Shown here piece after piece: positions 5,283 to 5,851 of a stretch of 5,851 nucleotides of DNA (positions are counted from its first letter, which is position 1; each line of letters begins with the position of its first letter). Origin of the DNA: DUAL01 sp964478325. Lineage in GTDB: Bacteria > Bacteroidota > Bacteroidia > Flavobacteriales > BACL11. Under the pieces are notes generated by a model. The model saw only the letters and a program-made list of their open reading frames with translations. It searched no databases and was not told where the DNA came from. Position numbers and translations under genes: made by a program. The stretch is taken from assembly GCA_964478325.1 (NCBI GenBank), contig CAYZIA010000090.1:1-5851 (forward strand), read 5' to 3'.

Positions 5283-5851
5283 ATGAAAACAACAACTAAC
5301 AATGAAAATCCTAAGAACATCTTAGGTTATCTTATGGTATTTGCCATGGTATTATTTAATTTGAACGTAAATGCGCAATGTTGTAATACTAGCCAATATG
5401 GTTCTGGTGTAGCACCAACTTCTGGTACTAATACTATTTCTACTTGTAATTTTCTAACTGAGTATACTCCAATTTCTTCTGTTGTATCTGGATCAACATA
5501 TACAATAGATATTAGTGGTGGAACTACACCAGGTGGATGGATTGTTGTATATGATTCAAGTATTTGCGGTAATTTTGTTGCCGAAGGAACTCCTCCATTA
5601 ACATTTACAGCAAATACTAGTGGTACTCATTATGCACACTGGTTGGTTGATTCAAATTGCACAACTATTACTGGCGGTTGTCATGTAACAACTATTATGT
5701 ATGGAGCAATTGTTTGGGGATGTACAAATCCGCTAGCAACGAATTACAATCCATTAGCTACTTATGATGATGGAACTTGTATTCTTTCTAGTTGCACTTC
5801 AGGTATTGGAGCAAACTCTGAGAGTTTCGAAGATCCTGCAGTTGCATTATA
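5283..5851 (+). CDS. Secreted Cys-rich surface/adhesin-like protein, N-terminal part (runs off the window)
   Basis: The frame is open from the ATG at 5283 to the last base: 189 codons with no stop, so the gene continues beyond the window. The N-terminus has a signal peptide with hydrophobic residues 13-25 and a likely cut after NVNA at 31, before Gln32-Cys33-Cys34. Residues 33 to about 144 form a Thr/Ser/Gly-rich beta-type domain with paired cysteines. Residues 147-166 are the short motif C-T-N-P...NYNP...DDGTC, seen in many flavobacterial secreted proteins, where the cysteines probably form a disulfide. NSESFED near the end may begin another beta-sandwich domain. By analogy the missing C-terminus likely carries a T9SS sorting tail, but that is outside the window. 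The role is unknown; adhesion or gliding-surface protein is a guess. The start is supported by the signal peptide and the upstream promoter. Confidence 0.85.
   Translation, partial: MKTTTNNENPKNILGYLMVFAMVLFNLNVNAQCCNTSQYGSGVAPTSGTNTISTCNFLTEYTPISSVVSGSTYTIDISGGTTPGGWIVVYDSSICGNFVAEGTPPLTFTANTSGTHYAHWLVDSNCTTITGGCHVTTIMYGAIVWGCTNPLATNYNPLATYDDGTCILSSCTSGIGANSESFEDPAVAL

Overview
The window is AT-rich and reads as part of a Bacteroidota chromosome, most likely a Flavobacteriales-type bacterium. Three things point that way. One product ends in a type IX secretion (T9SS) type-A sorting tail. The promoters match the Bacteroidota -7 consensus TAnnTTTG, with no Shine-Dalgarno sequences. The right-edge gene encodes a secreted protein with the Cys-Asx-Gly motif (C-T-x-P...NYNP...DDGTC) common in flavobacterial surface proteins.

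Layout from left to right. Bases 1-127 hold a short GC-rich patch, no secure gene, and one copy of a C-rich/poly-T repeat. A minus-strand gene (128-2242) encodes a lipoprotein-type prolyl oligopeptidase with an intact Ser-Asp-His triad. The divergent gap 2243-2429 contains a degenerate tRNA-like segment, a second repeat copy and a promoter placed directly against the next start codon. A two-gene plus-strand unit follows: a secreted N-formylglutamate-amidohydrolase-like enzyme (2430-3455) and, 22 bases later, a PLP-dependent class V aminotransferase / isopenicillin N epimerase-like protein (3478-4647). Next come a third repeat copy and a near-identical close-set promoter, then a GNAT acetyltransferase (4706-5146). 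A fourth repeat copy follows, then a standard promoter with a leader of about 45 bases, and the start of a large secreted protein (5283 to beyond the window end).

The encoded functions look like exported peptide and amide hydrolysis plus two small-molecule enzymes. I see no defence system, CRISPR array, transposase or rRNA. No pathway clearly links all five genes.

The most unusual feature is the architecture between genes. A short motif (CCCGAC plus seven T, or a variant) occurs four times in the same orientation, once in each gap between transcription units. Two copies also share a downstream promoter block only 4-5 bases from the ATG, which predicts leaderless transcripts. One copy forms the 3' end of a tRNA-like relic. 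Together these suggest a dispersed, possibly tRNA-derived element that delimits gene cassettes; this is an inference.
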